Origin: Desulfuromonas sp. TF
Lineage (GTDB): Bacteria; Desulfobacterota; Desulfuromonadia; Desulfuromonadales; ATBO01
Length of the DNA: 64,000 nucleotides
Assembly (NCBI RefSeq): GCF_000472285.1
Contig: NZ_KI421413.1
Span: forward strand, 243,167 to 307,166
Direction of reading: 5' to 3'
Shown here: in pieces, positions 1 to 8,507 of the stretch
Layout of the letters: each line of letters begins with the position of its first letter
How positions within the stretch are numbered: the stretch's first letter is position 1
Notes under the pieces: generated by a model
Seen by the model: the letters and a program-made list of their open reading frames with translations, nothing else
What the model was told of the DNA's origin: nothing
Database searches by the model: none
Position numbers and translations under genes: made by a program

Positions 1-22
1 CAAAAGCTCCTCAAAGTAATGA

Positions 23-1003
23 TTACCAGCGAATAAGGGCTGAAGCCCAGGTGAAACCACCGCCAAAGGCATCAAAGAGAATGATGTCCCCTTCCTTGAT
101 CATGCCCTTGCGGTTGGCTTCGTCAAGAGCTATGGGGATGGAGGCTCCGGAAGTGTTCCCGAAACGGTCGACATTGATGTAGACCTGCTCATCGGAGAAA
201 CCCAGCCTTTTAGCCGTGGCCTCCAGTATGCGCCGGTTGGCCTGATGGGGAATGAACAGGTCGATGTCAGAAGTAGACATGCCGTTGGCTTCGATGGCTT
301 CAACCGCCACTTCATGCAAGGAGCGAACCGCCACCTTGAAAACTTCGTTGCCCTGCATTTTCAGAAAGGGAAGACGATCCTTTATGCCTCCATCGGAAGC
401 GGGAAATCGCGAGCCGAATCCAGGCTGGTGGAGAAGCTCCCAAAAGGAACCGTCGGCATGCAGATGTGTGGAAAGAACGCCGCTATCCCCCTCCTGCCCT
501 TCCAGAACCACCGCCCCGGCTCCGTCGCCGAAAAGAACACAGGTGTTGCGATCCTGCCAGTCGACGATCCGCGAGAGAATCTCGGCGCCGATAACCAGGG
601 CCTTCTTGCTCGCCCCCGTCTCGATACGCTTGACGGCGCAGTCGAGGGCATAGACGAACCCGCTGCAGGCAGCCGAAACGTCGAAAGCCGCACACCCTCT
701 GATACCAAGGTTATTCTGAACAAGGCAGGCTGTGGCAGGCCAGGGGAAATCTCCGGTGATCGTCCCGACGACGATGAGATCGATTTCCTGCGGGTCGACG
801 CCGGCCATGGCTAAAGCCTGGCGCGCCGCCGCGGTGGCCAGATCCGAGGTGAACTCGCCTTCGGCTGCCAGGTGACGCTCGCGAATGCCGGTCCGGGTGA
901 CTATCCATTCATCGGACGTATCGACCATCTCTTCCAGATCGGAATTGGTGAGGATTCTTTCAGGTATGCAGGATCCGGTCCCTATGATGCGTGCTCTTTT
1001 CAA
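23..1003 (-). CDS. fabH: Beta-ketoacyl-ACP synthase III
   Basis: Condenses acetyl-CoA with malonyl-ACP to start type II fatty acid synthesis in the cytosol. The 326-residue length is normal for FabH. The thiolase-fold catalytic triad is visible: Cys113 in AACSGF, His253 in IPHQANRRI and Asn283 in FGNTSGAS. The start is TTG at 1003, preceded by a GAGGAG ribosome site. It lies 10 bases downstream of plsX and is the last visible gene of yceD-rpmF-plsX-fabH, an order conserved widely in bacteria. The operon may continue to the left beyond the window. Confidence 0.97.
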   Translation of the reverse strand: MKRARIIGTGSCIPERILTNSDLEEMVDTSDEWIVTRTGIRERHLAAEGEFTSDLATAAARQALAMAGVDPQEIDLIVVGTITGDFPWPATACLVQNNLGIRGCAAFDVSAACSGFVYALDCAVKRIETGASKKALVIGAEILSRIVDWQDRNTCVLFGDGAGAVVLEGQEGDSGVLSTHLHADGSFWELLHQPGFGSRFPASDGGIKDRLPFLKMQGNEVFKVAVRSLHEVAVEAIEANGMSTSDIDLFIPHQANRRILEATAKRLGFSDEQVYINVDRFGNTSGASIPIALDEANRKGMIKEGDIILFDAFGGGFTWASALIRW

Positions 1004-1013
1004 AAGTACTCCT

Positions 1014-2084
1014 CTAAACGGGCATTTCGCCCTGCCGATTTCCGTCAGGCTTCTCGGGTAACGACTTCAAGGTCGGTTCACCGGTATCCTCCTGGAGCAG
1101 AACGGCAAGTTTTTCATTCACCTTTTTGGCAACGTTCTCGTGAGCCTGATGCACGGCATTCATAATGGCGCGAGAGTTGGAGCCACCGTGACAGATCATA
1201 GCGGTGCCTGCAATGCCGAGCAACGGAGCGCCGCCATATTCGGCGTAATCGACCTTTTTCTTGAAGGCTCGAAAGGCGGAACGAGCCAGGAAATACCCTA
1301 ATTTGGCCATGAACCGTTGGCTGATCTCCCTGCGCAGCATGGTTCCAATACCATCTGCGAGACCTTCGGCGACCTTGAGAACGACATTACCGACAAAACC
1401 GTCACAGACCACCACGTCGGCAGATCCATTAAATACGTCCCGACCTTCGATGTACCCGACGTAATTGAAAGACGAGCCCTTGAGGAGACGGTGGGCTTCC
1501 CGGGTCAGATCGTTCCCCTTGCTTTCTTCCTCGCCATTGGACAGAAGTCCGACCCTGGGGCTCTTCTTGCCGAGGACATGACGGGCATAGACTGAGCCCA
1601 TGAGTGCGAACTGAGCCAGATGGGAGGGTTTGCAATCCACATTGCCTCCCACATCGAGAACCAGCGTCTGATCCTTGAGGTTGGGCATGATGGTAGCAAT
1701 TGCCGGACGGTCGATCCCCCGTATACGCTTCAGAACCACCATGCCCGCAGCCATGGTCGCTCCGGAGTTTCCGGCACTGACTACTGCCTGGGCCTCCCCT
1801 TTTGCGGCCAGTTCGAAAGCCACCCGAATCGAGGAGTCTTTTTTCTTCCGAACGGCATCGGATGGCGAATCGTGCATCCCCACCACTTCACTGGCGTGAT
1901 GAATGGTGATCACCAATCCGTCGGTGCGGTGTTTGCAAAGCTCTTCTTCGATCCGTTTGCGGTCGCCGACCAGAATGACAGCAATGCCCCAACGCCGGGC
2001 TGCGGCCACCGCACCTTCTACTTCGACGGAAGGAGCATTATCTCCGCCCATAGCGTCGACGGCAACAGTAATGTACTGCTTCAA
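1014..2084 (-). CDS. plsX: Phosphate acyltransferase PlsX
   Basis: Makes acyl-phosphate from acyl-ACP, the donor used by PlsY to acylate glycerol-3-phosphate; peripheral to the inner membrane. The 356-residue protein opens with the family signature [13 protein letters not shown], followed by the conserved SAGNSGAT segment. The start is TTG at 2084 with AGAGGG about 8 bases upstream. The last 30 or so residues (rich in E, P and K) are a non-conserved tail. It sits 12 bases after rpmF and 10 bases before fabH, so it is co-transcribed with both. Confidence 0.96.
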   Translation of the reverse strand: MKQYITVAVDAMGGDNAPSVEVEGAVAAARRWGIAVILVGDRKRIEEELCKHRTDGLVITIHHASEVVGMHDSPSDAVRKKKDSSIRVAFELAAKGEAQAVVSAGNSGATMAAGMVVLKRIRGIDRPAIATIMPNLKDQTLVLDVGGNVDCKPSHLAQFALMGSVYARHVLGKKSPRVGLLSNGEEESKGNDLTREAHRLLKGSSFNYVGYIEGRDVFNGSADVVVCDGFVGNVVLKVAEGLADGIGTMLRREISQRFMAKLGYFLARSAFRAFKKKVDYAEYGGAPLLGIAGTAMICHGGSNSRAIMNAVHQAHENVAKKVNEKLAVLLQEDTGEPTLKSLPEKPDGNRQGEMPV

Positions 2085-2096
2085 CCGAGCGCCCTC

Positions 2097-2276
2097 TTAT
2101 TCTTCAGTTCCGACGACTTCCTTGCCCTTGTAGGTGCCGCAGCTGGCACAAACGCGGTGAGGCTGCTTGGGCTCCTGGCACTGGGGACAGACGGAAATGC
2201 CGGGCGTCGCCAGGGCGTCATGGGACCGGCGCATATCACGTTTGGATTTGGAAGTCTTTTTCTTGGGTACTGCCAT
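2097..2276 (-). CDS. rpmF: 50S ribosomal protein L32
   Basis: Small ribosomal protein of the large subunit, 59 residues starting [14 protein letters not shown], the family's hallmark N-terminus. It keeps a four-cysteine zinc ribbon (Cys30, Cys33, Cys43, Cys46), so it is the zinc-binding C+ form. The reading frame extends upstream, but the ATG at 2276 is preceded by an AAGGAG ribosome site and matches the universal L32 start. It lies between yceD and plsX. Confidence 0.96.
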   Translation of the reverse strand: MAVPKKKTSKSKRDMRRSHDALATPGISVCPQCQEPKQPHRVCASCGTYKGKEVVGTEE

Positions 2277-2359
2277 GGTCTGGTTCTCCTTGGATCCGGC
2301 TGAGGGCCGGTTTTTTAGTGAAAAGCGGGCCGCATCCGGAGCCTCCCGGACGCCAGCCG

Positions 2360-2917
2360 TTACTTGTTTTTCTCCTTGTCCACCTTGAAACCTTTGAGTG
2401 CTGCAAATTTGATACTGAAGTCGGGAGGCCCGCAACCACATTCACTCTCATTGAGATTGGCTCCGCACTGGGGGCATAGTCCTTTGCACTCCGGGCCGCA
2501 CAGCGGCTGCAGCGGCAGGGCCATGATGACCTGCTCCTGAACCGCTTCCCTTAAATCGATCTCTTCCCCCTCAAAAAGGATAAGACCCATCTCTTCGGCG
2601 CTGATCTCGACCTCATCCCCGGAGTCTTCCTCCACCTCGGGCAACTCCCTGGTGTAGGTCAGCGCAAAAGACGCACTCAGAGTCTCTTCGTATTCCTCCA
2701 GGCAGCGGCCGCAGGACTGGCGAAGGGTGGTTTCCACCTGCCCCTCCACCTCGACCATGCCTCTAACCTGAAAGGCGCGCAGCCGCGTCTTCACGGGGGC
2801 GGGGAACTCACAGTCTCCAGCGGCAGAGACCTCGGCCAACTCCGGGAATGCCGTGGCGTCTTCGGCAAAATCCAGAGTCAGTCCTTCGTCCTTTATATCG
2901 TCGATGCGAATGCGCAT
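2360..2917 (-). CDS. YceD/DUF177 family protein
   Basis: DUF177 protein of 185 residues, the family linked to 23S rRNA accumulation in bacteria and plants, and routinely encoded just before rpmF. The central CGRCLEEY segment and the acidic [18 protein letters not shown] stretch fit the family. The C-terminal part carries [13 protein letters not shown], a possible zinc ribbon. It is the first gene of the minus-strand lipid/L32 operon, and its promoter should lie in the 215-base gap shared with the divergent mazG. The exact molecular role is not known from sequence. Confidence 0.88.
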   Translation of the reverse strand: MRIRIDDIKDEGLTLDFAEDATAFPELAEVSAAGDCEFPAPVKTRLRAFQVRGMVEVEGQVETTLRQSCGRCLEEYEETLSASFALTYTRELPEVEEDSGDEVEISAEEMGLILFEGEEIDLREAVQEQVIMALPLQPLCGPECKGLCPQCGANLNESECGCGPPDFSIKFAALKGFKVDKEKNK

Positions 2918-3132
2918 GGGCGTCTCTGTGCCATCGGAAAGCGGTTAGTATAAAGACTGGCCCTTGTTTGTCAAGGGAAAACAACCCCGGGTTTCGGGAC
3001 CGGCATAACAGTTTTTATTAGCCCATCCTAGGTGAATTTGCAAGCCCTTAATTACCATGGGGGTGAGCAATCCTTGCAATCAGGAGTGTCATAAGATAAA
3101 AAGGAGCAACTCATTTTCTTTTTGGGGAAGAG

Positions 3133-3816
3133 ATGCCTGAAACCAGCAAAACGATCCAAGCCGTCGGCCGGCTCCTGGAAACGATGGCTCGATTGCGCTC
3201 TCCCGGCGGTTGTCCATGGGATGCCGAACAAACACCGCAGACCCTCAAGCCCTACCTTCTGGAGGAGGTCTACGAGGTGCTGGAAGCGATCGACCACGGT
3301 ATTCCTGAGGCTATCCTTGACGAACTCGGGGACCTCCTGCTTCAGGTGGTTTTTCAGGCGCGCATCTTTGAGGAGCGAGGAGCATTCGACTTCGGTGATG
3401 TCGCCGCCGCCATAGCCGACAAGTTGGTGCGACGCCATCCGCACGTTTTTGGAGATCTGGAAAACGGCGACCGCGCGTCGCGGGATCTCCTCTGGAATCA
3501 GATCAAGGACCGGGAGAAAGCGGCGAAAGGGGAGAGAACTCCGGATATGGGCGATATCCCCCGGAATATGCCTTCCCTTATTCGCGCCCGTAAACTCGCA
3601 GAGAAAACGAATCGGAAGGGAGAGGAAACGATCCTGCCGACAGTGCGCGAGGCGCTTAACGTTTTCGAAAATGCGATGGAGAAAGAGGACCGGAACAGTC
3701 TGGAAGATTCATTCGGTAATCTTCTTTTCGCGCTGGTCAACATGGGATGGGTGATGGACCTCGATGCCGAAGAGGCTCTTCGTATGACCCTCAACCGCTT
3801 CAAGGACTCTGAATAA
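3133..3816 (+). CDS. mazG: Nucleoside triphosphate pyrophosphohydrolase MazG
   Basis: Hydrolyses NTPs or dNTPs to NMP plus pyrophosphate, a nucleotide house-cleaning role. The 227-residue protein has the N-terminal signature LRSPGGCPWDAEQT, the metal-binding EEVYEVLEAID (EExxE) and LGDLLLQVVF segments, and the second MazG half with ENAMEKEDRNSLEDSFGNLLFALVNMG. The length is a little short of the E. coli enzyme (263 residues) but both halves are present. Monocistronic here; the next gene (fxsA) is 310 bases away. Confidence 0.94.
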   Translation: MPETSKTIQAVGRLLETMARLRSPGGCPWDAEQTPQTLKPYLLEEVYEVLEAIDHGIPEAILDELGDLLLQVVFQARIFEERGAFDFGDVAAAIADKLVRRHPHVFGDLENGDRASRDLLWNQIKDREKAAKGERTPDMGDIPRNMPSLIRARKLAEKTNRKGEETILPTVREALNVFENAMEKEDRNSLEDSFGNLLFALVNMGWVMDLDAEEALRMTLNRFKDSE

Positions 3817-4126
3817 TGTGCATCCGGCGGTCCAATAGTTCGGTCCGGTGGATCAGAAATCCCATGGTGTTCGGATCAAACAAAAACCCTGAGCAATCAA
3901 CCGCCTCGGCGTTTTTTCCACATGACCTGTGAGCAAGGTGTGGAAAACCTTGTGTATAGCCGATCCGGCCACGGCGCATTTCACCGCCACACCAAATTGC
4001 CTATTTTTTATTCACATCTATTTGTTGTTGTTTTTCAATATGTTACACACGGCTTAGCCCCTATCGGTCTTTTTGAAACGTCAACAAGGTTTTATTCCTT
4101 AACCCCTACCAATTAATGAGCGGAAT
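3817..4126. other. Intergenic region with DnaA-box-like words
   Basis: This 310-base gap has no convincing gene. It holds several 9-mers close to the DnaA box TTATNCACA: TTTTCCACA at 3914-3922, its inverted form TGTGGAAAA at 3939-3947, TGTGTATAG (reverse complement CTATACACA) at 3951-3959, and TTATTCACA at 4008-4016. TGTTACACA at 4041-4049 is weaker. A T-rich run follows at 4001-4040. It may be a DnaA-regulated promoter, a DnaA-titration site or, less likely, an origin. No dnaA, dnaN or gyrB is in view. Confidence 0.4.
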
Positions 4127-4519
4127 GTGTTTATAAGACTCCTTGCACTCTTCACCATCATCCCCCTGGTCGAACTCTATGTCCTCCTGAAGGTCGGAGG
4201 CCTCATCGGTATCGGACCCACGATAGCACTCATTCTCCTGACCGGTATCGCCGGTGCTTATCTGGCCCGCACCCAGGGTTTCGACCTGTTGCGCCGCATT
4301 CAGGCGGAGATGGCGGAGGGACGCCTTCCCGCTTCCGAACTGCTGGATGGCGCGATGGTCCTGGCGGGTGGTGTGCTGCTGCTGACCCCGGGTTTCTGTA
4401 CCGACCTTCTGGGATTCTCCCTCCTGGCCCCCTTCACCCGCGTGCACATCAAGCAGTTCGCCAGGTACTGGCTGCAGAGGATGATCGAGAGCGGACGCAT
4501 CGATATCCGTCGATTCTGA
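4127..4519 (+). CDS. fxsA: FxsA family membrane protein
   Basis: Small inner-membrane protein of the FxsA family (named from suppression of F-plasmid exclusion of phage T7); the cellular role is unclear. The 130 residues start with a hydrophobic segment (RLLALFTIIPLVELYVLLKVGG), followed by the family pattern IGIGPTIALILLTGIAGAYLARTQG and LLLTPGFCTDLLGFSLL. The start is GTG at 4127; the ribosome site is weak. The downstream stretch to 4870 is not obviously coding. Confidence 0.9.
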   Translation: MFIRLLALFTIIPLVELYVLLKVGGLIGIGPTIALILLTGIAGAYLARTQGFDLLRRIQAEMAEGRLPASELLDGAMVLAGGVLLLTPGFCTDLLGFSLLAPFTRVHIKQFARYWLQRMIESGRIDIRRF

Positions 4520-4850
4520 TTCGGCCGCACCATTTCAGCAGACGGAGTAATCCTCCCTTGCCAGCAGCCTGCAGAAATCATCCATTTCGGCGCGGGCATG
4601 CCTGAAGATGTCCTGAATCGGCCCATTGATCGGCGACGGCGATATCTTCCAAGCCTCGTATGCGGTTTCTGTTCGTCGGGCCGGGATTTTGCCTGCGGCT
4701 TCCTTCGGATTCCACCTCGCGATGGACACCCTCGCCGTCCGGCTAGCGGTTCCCGTCATCAGGGTCCCGAGGGGACTTGCACCCCCAAGTCACCAATCAG
4801 GCACCATACCTGATTGGATGGCGCTTGCGCGCCACGCGCCATGCCTGGCG
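4520..4850. other. Non-coding or degenerate stretch, possible mobile-element remnant
   Basis: No reading frame here resembles a real gene in length or codon use. Between about 4740 and 4855 the text runs through a short dyad around gacttgcacccccaagtc and then a string of GCGC words (gcgcttgcgcgcc, catgcctggcgcac). In my recollection similar tails occur as repeated sequence beside transposases in other proteobacteria, but I cannot confirm that. No terminal inverted repeats or transposase residues were found, so the remnant call is weak. Confidence 0.2.
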
Positions 4851-4854
4851 CACA

Positions 4855-4888
4855 ATAAAAGGCCCCGGCTATACAACCGGGGCCTTAT
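4855..4888 (-). terminator. Rho-independent terminator after the microprotein
   Basis: Perfect GC-rich stem aaggccccggc / gccggggcctt with a short loop, followed on the minus strand by TTTTATTG. It lies 25 bases after the stop of the 29-residue frame at 4913-5002 and supports that frame being a separately transcribed unit. Confidence 0.75.
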
Positions 4889-4912
4889 TCGTTATACGGA
4901 TGCCGGTTCGAC

Positions 4913-5002
4913 CTACATGAGGATGCCGGTCTGGGTATAGGCGAGGATGCCGGCTACAATGATCGCGAGGATCAGCAAGGCTATTGCGACGGGTTTGGAC
5001 AA
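4913..5002 (-). CDS. 29-residue single-pass membrane microprotein
   Basis: Reading the minus strand from TTG at 5002 gives a 29-residue peptide beginning [18 protein letters not shown] and ending TQTGILM before TAG. It is almost entirely one hydrophobic helix with a basic N-terminus, so it should insert in the inner membrane. GAAGGAGG sits just upstream of the TTG (about 4 bases spacing, slightly short). A strong terminator follows at 4855-4888. The N-terminus recalls small membrane proteins of the DUF3185 type, but the length is too short to assign. The function is unknown. Confidence rests on ribosome site, composition and terminator together. Confidence 0.6.
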   Translation of the reverse strand: MSKPVAIALLILAIIVAGILAYTQTGILM

Positions 5003-5207
5003 CGTTCCTCCTTCGCTGGGATAAACTTTTGCTGTCAGGAAACTGGCCTCGCATGGTGCCTGCCCACAGGTTGTTTACGCCAGCATTTTTCCCCACCGAA
5101 CTTTTTTCCTAGAATCAGGACTACAAAAGCAAAATTCGGCCATTCCTGGGTTCAGGGTTTATCTTATTTCAGTTTATTCATCGGCTATTTAAACGCGAAA
5201 TATAAAA

Positions 5208-5245
5208 AAGGGAAGCCCGACCATTTACGGTCAGCACTTCCCTTC
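5208..5245 (-). terminator. Terminator of the phoH-lnt operon
   Basis: On the minus strand AAGGGAAG, a loop containing the small GACCGTAAATGGTC dyad, then CTTCCCTT running into TTTTTTATA. It is about 30 bases after the lnt stop and ends the long minus-strand operon. Confidence 0.8.
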
Positions 5246-5273
5246 TGTGGAGCAAGCGGGTTTTTCCTTGAGC

Positions 5274-6800
5274 CTATCCTTTCCCCAGCCTCCGCCGGGT
5301 CTGAACCAGCCACCAGGTTCCGAGGAAGAGAAAGATGATGGGAACCGCATCGCCGATGCGGGTGTACAGGGTGGTGTGCGCCCCCAGACCCACCTCACCT
5401 CTCAGGAAGAGGGTCTCGAAAATAGGGCTCTGTTCGGTAACGCGGCCGGAGGGTGCGATGAAGGCGCTGATACCGGTATTGGCGGCGCGGGCGATCCAGA
5501 TGCGGTTTTCTACGGCGCGGAAACGGGTCATCCCGAGATGCTGCCAGGGGGCGGAGGAGCGGCCGAACCAGGCGTCGTTGGTGATGTTCACCAGCAGATC
5601 GCTCCCCCGCCGGACCCATTCCCGGGCCAACTCGGGAAAGATGGCTTCGTAGCAGACCAGCACGCCGATCTCCGCCCCGTTCAGGGGGAGCGGGCTCACG
5701 GTTCCGGGGGTGAAGTCGCCGATGCCGGTCACCAGTTTATCAACGAAAGGGAGAAAGGGACCCAGCGGTACGTATTCGCCGAAGGGGACCAGGTGAATCT
5801 TGTCGCTGCGACCGAGCACCCGGCTCTGACCGGAGAGGAGAAAGGCGCTGTTCAGATAGCTGTAGCGCTTGTTCGCCAGTTCGTAGGCCGGGCTGCCGAA
5901 AAGCAGATGAGCTCCGGTTCTGCGGGGGATGGCCTCCACCAGCTCGCTCAAGGGACCGCCATCCTGGAAGTAGAAGGGGGTGGCGCTTTCCGGCCATATG
6001 ATCAGATCGACAGGACCCTGGCGCGCGGCCTTGAAGGAAAGATCAAGGTAGGTGTCGATGGTGGTGCGCTGATGGGCGGGATCCCATTTCACAGCCTGGT
6101 CGATATTGCCCTGGACCAGAACCGTCCGCAGGGTTTTTTCCCGCACATCGATCTCCGGGGAGAGCCGGAGGAATCCGTAACCCAGATTGGCGGCAAAGAG
6201 AACGAGAGCGACGGTCAGTGCCCATCGGGGAAGGGCATCGAAATCCCGGCGCCACAAGATCCGACAGGAGACAGCGAGAACGGCGTTGACGAGGATGAGC
6301 AGGAAGCTGAGGCCGTAGACGCCGAGAAGATCGGCGGACTGAATGAAGATCAGGAGACTCTGCTGAGAATAGCCGAGGCTGGCCCAGGGAAAGCCGGAAA
6401 GCAGAAAAGAGCGGAGAAACTCCAGGGCGACCCAGAGAACCGGCAGGGTCAGCAGGACGGAACGTCCCGATTTTTCCCGCAGGCGGCAGGCCGCCCAAGT
6501 CGCCGCCCCGAAGAAGAGGGCCAGGTAGCAGACAAGCATGAGATAGGCGGCCAGGGAGAAGAACGGATGCATCCTCCCATAGGTGGTCATGACGATGTTC
6601 AGCCAGTACAGAACCGGCGCGAAGAATCCAACACCGGCTGCGAAACCGCTGCGGAACGGGCGGCGGTGCATGACCAGGAAAAGGGGGATGAAGGCGAACC
6701 AGGCCGCGGCCGCCAAATCTAGCGGGTGAAAGGACAGCGACAGCAGCAGCCCAGAAAGCAGGGACCAGAGCGTGGTTCTTTGTGAAAGAAAGCGCCCCAT
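5274..6800 (-). CDS. lnt: Apolipoprotein N-acyltransferase
   Basis: Adds the third acyl chain to the N-terminal cysteine of lipoproteins at the periplasmic face of the inner membrane. From ATG at 6800 it is 508 residues: about six hydrophobic segments in residues 1-205, then a nitrilase-like domain. The catalytic triad matches E. coli closely in position: Glu271 (WPESATPF), Lys334 (RSDKIHLVPFGEY) and Cys383 (VCYEAIFPE). The frame is open upstream to 6845 with an arginine-rich leader; I prefer 6800, which begins next to the corC stop instead of overlapping it by 41 bases. Last gene of phoH-pgpH-ybeY-dgkA/PAP2-corC-lnt, matching the E. coli ybeZ-ybeY-ybeX-lnt order. Confidence 0.95.
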   Translation of the reverse strand: MGRFLSQRTTLWSLLSGLLLSLSFHPLDLAAAAWFAFIPLFLVMHRRPFRSGFAAGVGFFAPVLYWLNIVMTTYGRMHPFFSLAAYLMLVCYLALFFGAATWAACRLREKSGRSVLLTLPVLWVALEFLRSFLLSGFPWASLGYSQQSLLIFIQSADLLGVYGLSFLLILVNAVLAVSCRILWRRDFDALPRWALTVALVLFAANLGYGFLRLSPEIDVREKTLRTVLVQGNIDQAVKWDPAHQRTTIDTYLDLSFKAARQGPVDLIIWPESATPFYFQDGGPLSELVEAIPRRTGAHLLFGSPAYELANKRYSYLNSAFLLSGQSRVLGRSDKIHLVPFGEYVPLGPFLPFVDKLVTGIGDFTPGTVSPLPLNGAEIGVLVCYEAIFPELAREWVRRGSDLLVNITNDAWFGRSSAPWQHLGMTRFRAVENRIWIARAANTGISAFIAPSGRVTEQSPIFETLFLRGEVGLGAHTTLYTRIGDAVPIIFLFLGTWWLVQTRRRLGKG

Positions 6801-6804
6801 GGAA

Positions 6805-7689
6805 TCAGCCCCGCTCCTCCTGCGGCGCCTCGGACGGGTCGACACGGCGAACCCGCACCCGGCGGATCTTGCGTTCGTCGCATTCCACCACTGTCATGAC
6901 CAGATCCCTGTCGCGGATCTCCTCCCCCTCCAGGGGAACATGGCCCATCAAATGAAAGAGATAGCCCCCCACGGTATCGAATTTATCCCGGGGAATGACC
7001 ATCTTGAAATGCTCCTCCAGCTCCTCGATATTGAGACGGCCGTCCACCAGCACGCTGCCCCCCACCTCTTCCAGGAGCCAGACCTCCTCAAGATCGTATT
7101 CATCCTGGATGTCGCCGACGATCTCTTCGATCAGATCCTCGATGGTGATCAGGCCGGACGTGCCGCCGTATTCGTCAATGGAGATGGCCATGTGAACCCG
7201 TTTGGTCCGGAATTCCTGGAGAAGGTCCTCGATATTCTTGGTCTCGGGCACGAAATAGGGTGTGCGCATGACTCCCGTGACCTTCACTTCCTCCGTCTCG
7301 GCGCCCCAGAATTTGAGGAGGTCCTTGGCGTAAACCACACCGACGATCCGGTCGGTGGTCCCCTCATAGATGGGGATGCGGGAGTGCCCCGAATCGATGA
7401 TGGCCTTCAACAATTCGCCAAGAGTGGCGGTGGTCGAGCAGCAGACCATATCGGTGCGCGGGACCATGACTTCCCGGACAATGGTCTCGCCGAATTCGAA
7501 GATGGACTGGAGCATTTCTCCTTCCTCTTCGTTGATGATTCCCTCTTCCTCCGACTCGGTAATAACATCCTGAAGCTCTCTTTCCGTCAGGACGCGGCGT
7601 TTGCCGAGAAAAAGACGCTGAAGAACTTCCAGCCATGAAGGGGATCTGCCATTGGCAACCTGCCTGCCGTTGGTAACGTCGTCTTCCAA
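6805..7689 (-). CDS. corC: CorC/YbeX family CBS-pair protein
   Basis: Cytosolic CBS-domain protein of the CorC/YbeX type, historically tied to magnesium/cobalt efflux and in E. coli encoded between ybeY and lnt. The 294 residues lack the N-terminal DUF21 membrane domain of the larger HlyC relatives. Two CBS motifs span about residues 60-185 (VREVMVPRTDMV, then VTGVMRTPYFVPETKNIEDLL), followed by a CorC_HlyC transporter-associated domain (DGRLNIEELEEHF). I chose TTG at 7689 because AAGGAGAAGG lies directly upstream; the frame stays open to 7866 but that extension is low-complexity and overlaps the preceding gene. Confidence 0.92.
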   Translation of the reverse strand: MEDDVTNGRQVANGRSPSWLEVLQRLFLGKRRVLTERELQDVITESEEEGIINEEEGEMLQSIFEFGETIVREVMVPRTDMVCCSTTATLGELLKAIIDSGHSRIPIYEGTTDRIVGVVYAKDLLKFWGAETEEVKVTGVMRTPYFVPETKNIEDLLQEFRTKRVHMAISIDEYGGTSGLITIEDLIEEIVGDIQDEYDLEEVWLLEEVGGSVLVDGRLNIEELEEHFKMVIPRDKFDTVGGYLFHLMGHVPLEGEEIRDRDLVMTVVECDERKIRRVRVRRVDPSEAPQEERG

Positions 7690-7793
7690 AAACCTTCTCC
7701 TTGAGTTTGTCTGCCCCCGCGGCAAACGGGGGGCATCAGCAAGATAGTAGATACAGCCTTCGTCTTCTTTCATTCCTGCGAACGCATTTCCAT

Positions 7794-8507
7794 TCAGGCG
7801 AAAAGCATGAACAGCAACAGGGTGGTCCCCACTCCCAGCAGCGCTCCTGCCACCACCTCCCAGCAAGAATGAATTCCCAGCAGCAGACGACTGTGACTCA
7901 CCATGGCCGCCATGGCCAGGGCCAGAACGGAAAAAAGCGGTCCGGCCGACGAAATGGCGATCGAGGTTGCAATGGAGAAGGCAATGGCGGAGTGGCCGCT
8001 CGGCATGCCGCCGTGCAGCGGGGAGCCTTTTCCAAAGCGGGCTTTGAGGAGGACAACCAAAATGATAATAACCAGTATTGAAATGACCGCCAGTTCAACG
8101 GGAGGCTGACCGACACCGGCGGCCGCCGCGCCGGAGGGAGAAGAAATGTAGCGGCAAAGAGCGAGATAGCCGATGAGGATCGCACCGCAGCTGGTCACCA
8201 GAACGGCTCCGGCCGCCACATCCTTGGCCCGTTGCGCCAGGGGATGGTACTCGGGAGAGACCAGATCCACAAGCACTTCCAGCGCCGTGTTGACGAGTTC
8301 GGCGAAAAGGACCAGGGTCGCGGCGAGAGAAAGCAGGATCAGTTCAACAATGGAGACCTGGTAGAAGAGGGCAACCAAGAGGACGGCAATAGCTGCCGTA
8401 AAATGATAACGCATGTGGCGCTGTGTTTTTGCAGCCCACAAAACCCCTTCAACGGCACAGTTGACTTTTCCCAGCCAGGTGCCTGGTCTCCAGTCTTCCC
8501 TGTTCAC
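7794..8507 (-). CDS. Diacylglycerol/undecaprenol kinase fused to PAP2 phosphatase
   Basis: Two-domain membrane protein of 237 residues. Residues 1 to about 120 are a DgkA-type lipid kinase with the signature ELVNTALEVLVDLVSPEYHPLAQRAKDVAAGAV. Residues 125 to 237 are a PAP2 phosphatase with MPSGHSA and SRLLLGIHSCWE. The first PAP2 motif is eroded (KARFGKGSP instead of K-x6-RP) and the last acidic residue is Glu, not Asp. By family knowledge the pair could phosphorylate and dephosphorylate undecaprenol or diacylglycerol; that is inference. The start is GTG at 8507, overlapping the ybeY stop as GTGA. The frame continues upstream into ybeY but not plausibly. Confidence 0.88.
   Translation of the reverse strand: MNREDWRPGTWLGKVNCAVEGVLWAAKTQRHMRYHFTAAIAVLLVALFYQVSIVELILLSLAATLVLFAELVNTALEVLVDLVSPEYHPLAQRAKDVAAGAVLVTSCGAILIGYLALCRYISSPSGAAAAGVGQPPVELAVISILVIIILVVLLKARFGKGSPLHGGMPSGHSAIAFSIATSIAISSAGPLFSVLALAMAAMVSHSRLLLGIHSCWEVVAGALLGVGTTLLLFMLFA

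Noticed and set aside
4890-4930. ggttcga as a possible tRNA T-loop
   Set aside because: No cloverleaf can be drawn; the bases belong to the tail of the microprotein unit.
5247-6722. 491-codon open frame on the plus strand
   Set aside because: Exact antisense of lnt; Gly/Glu/Gln-rich with no family character. GC-rich third positions of lnt keep the opposite strand open.
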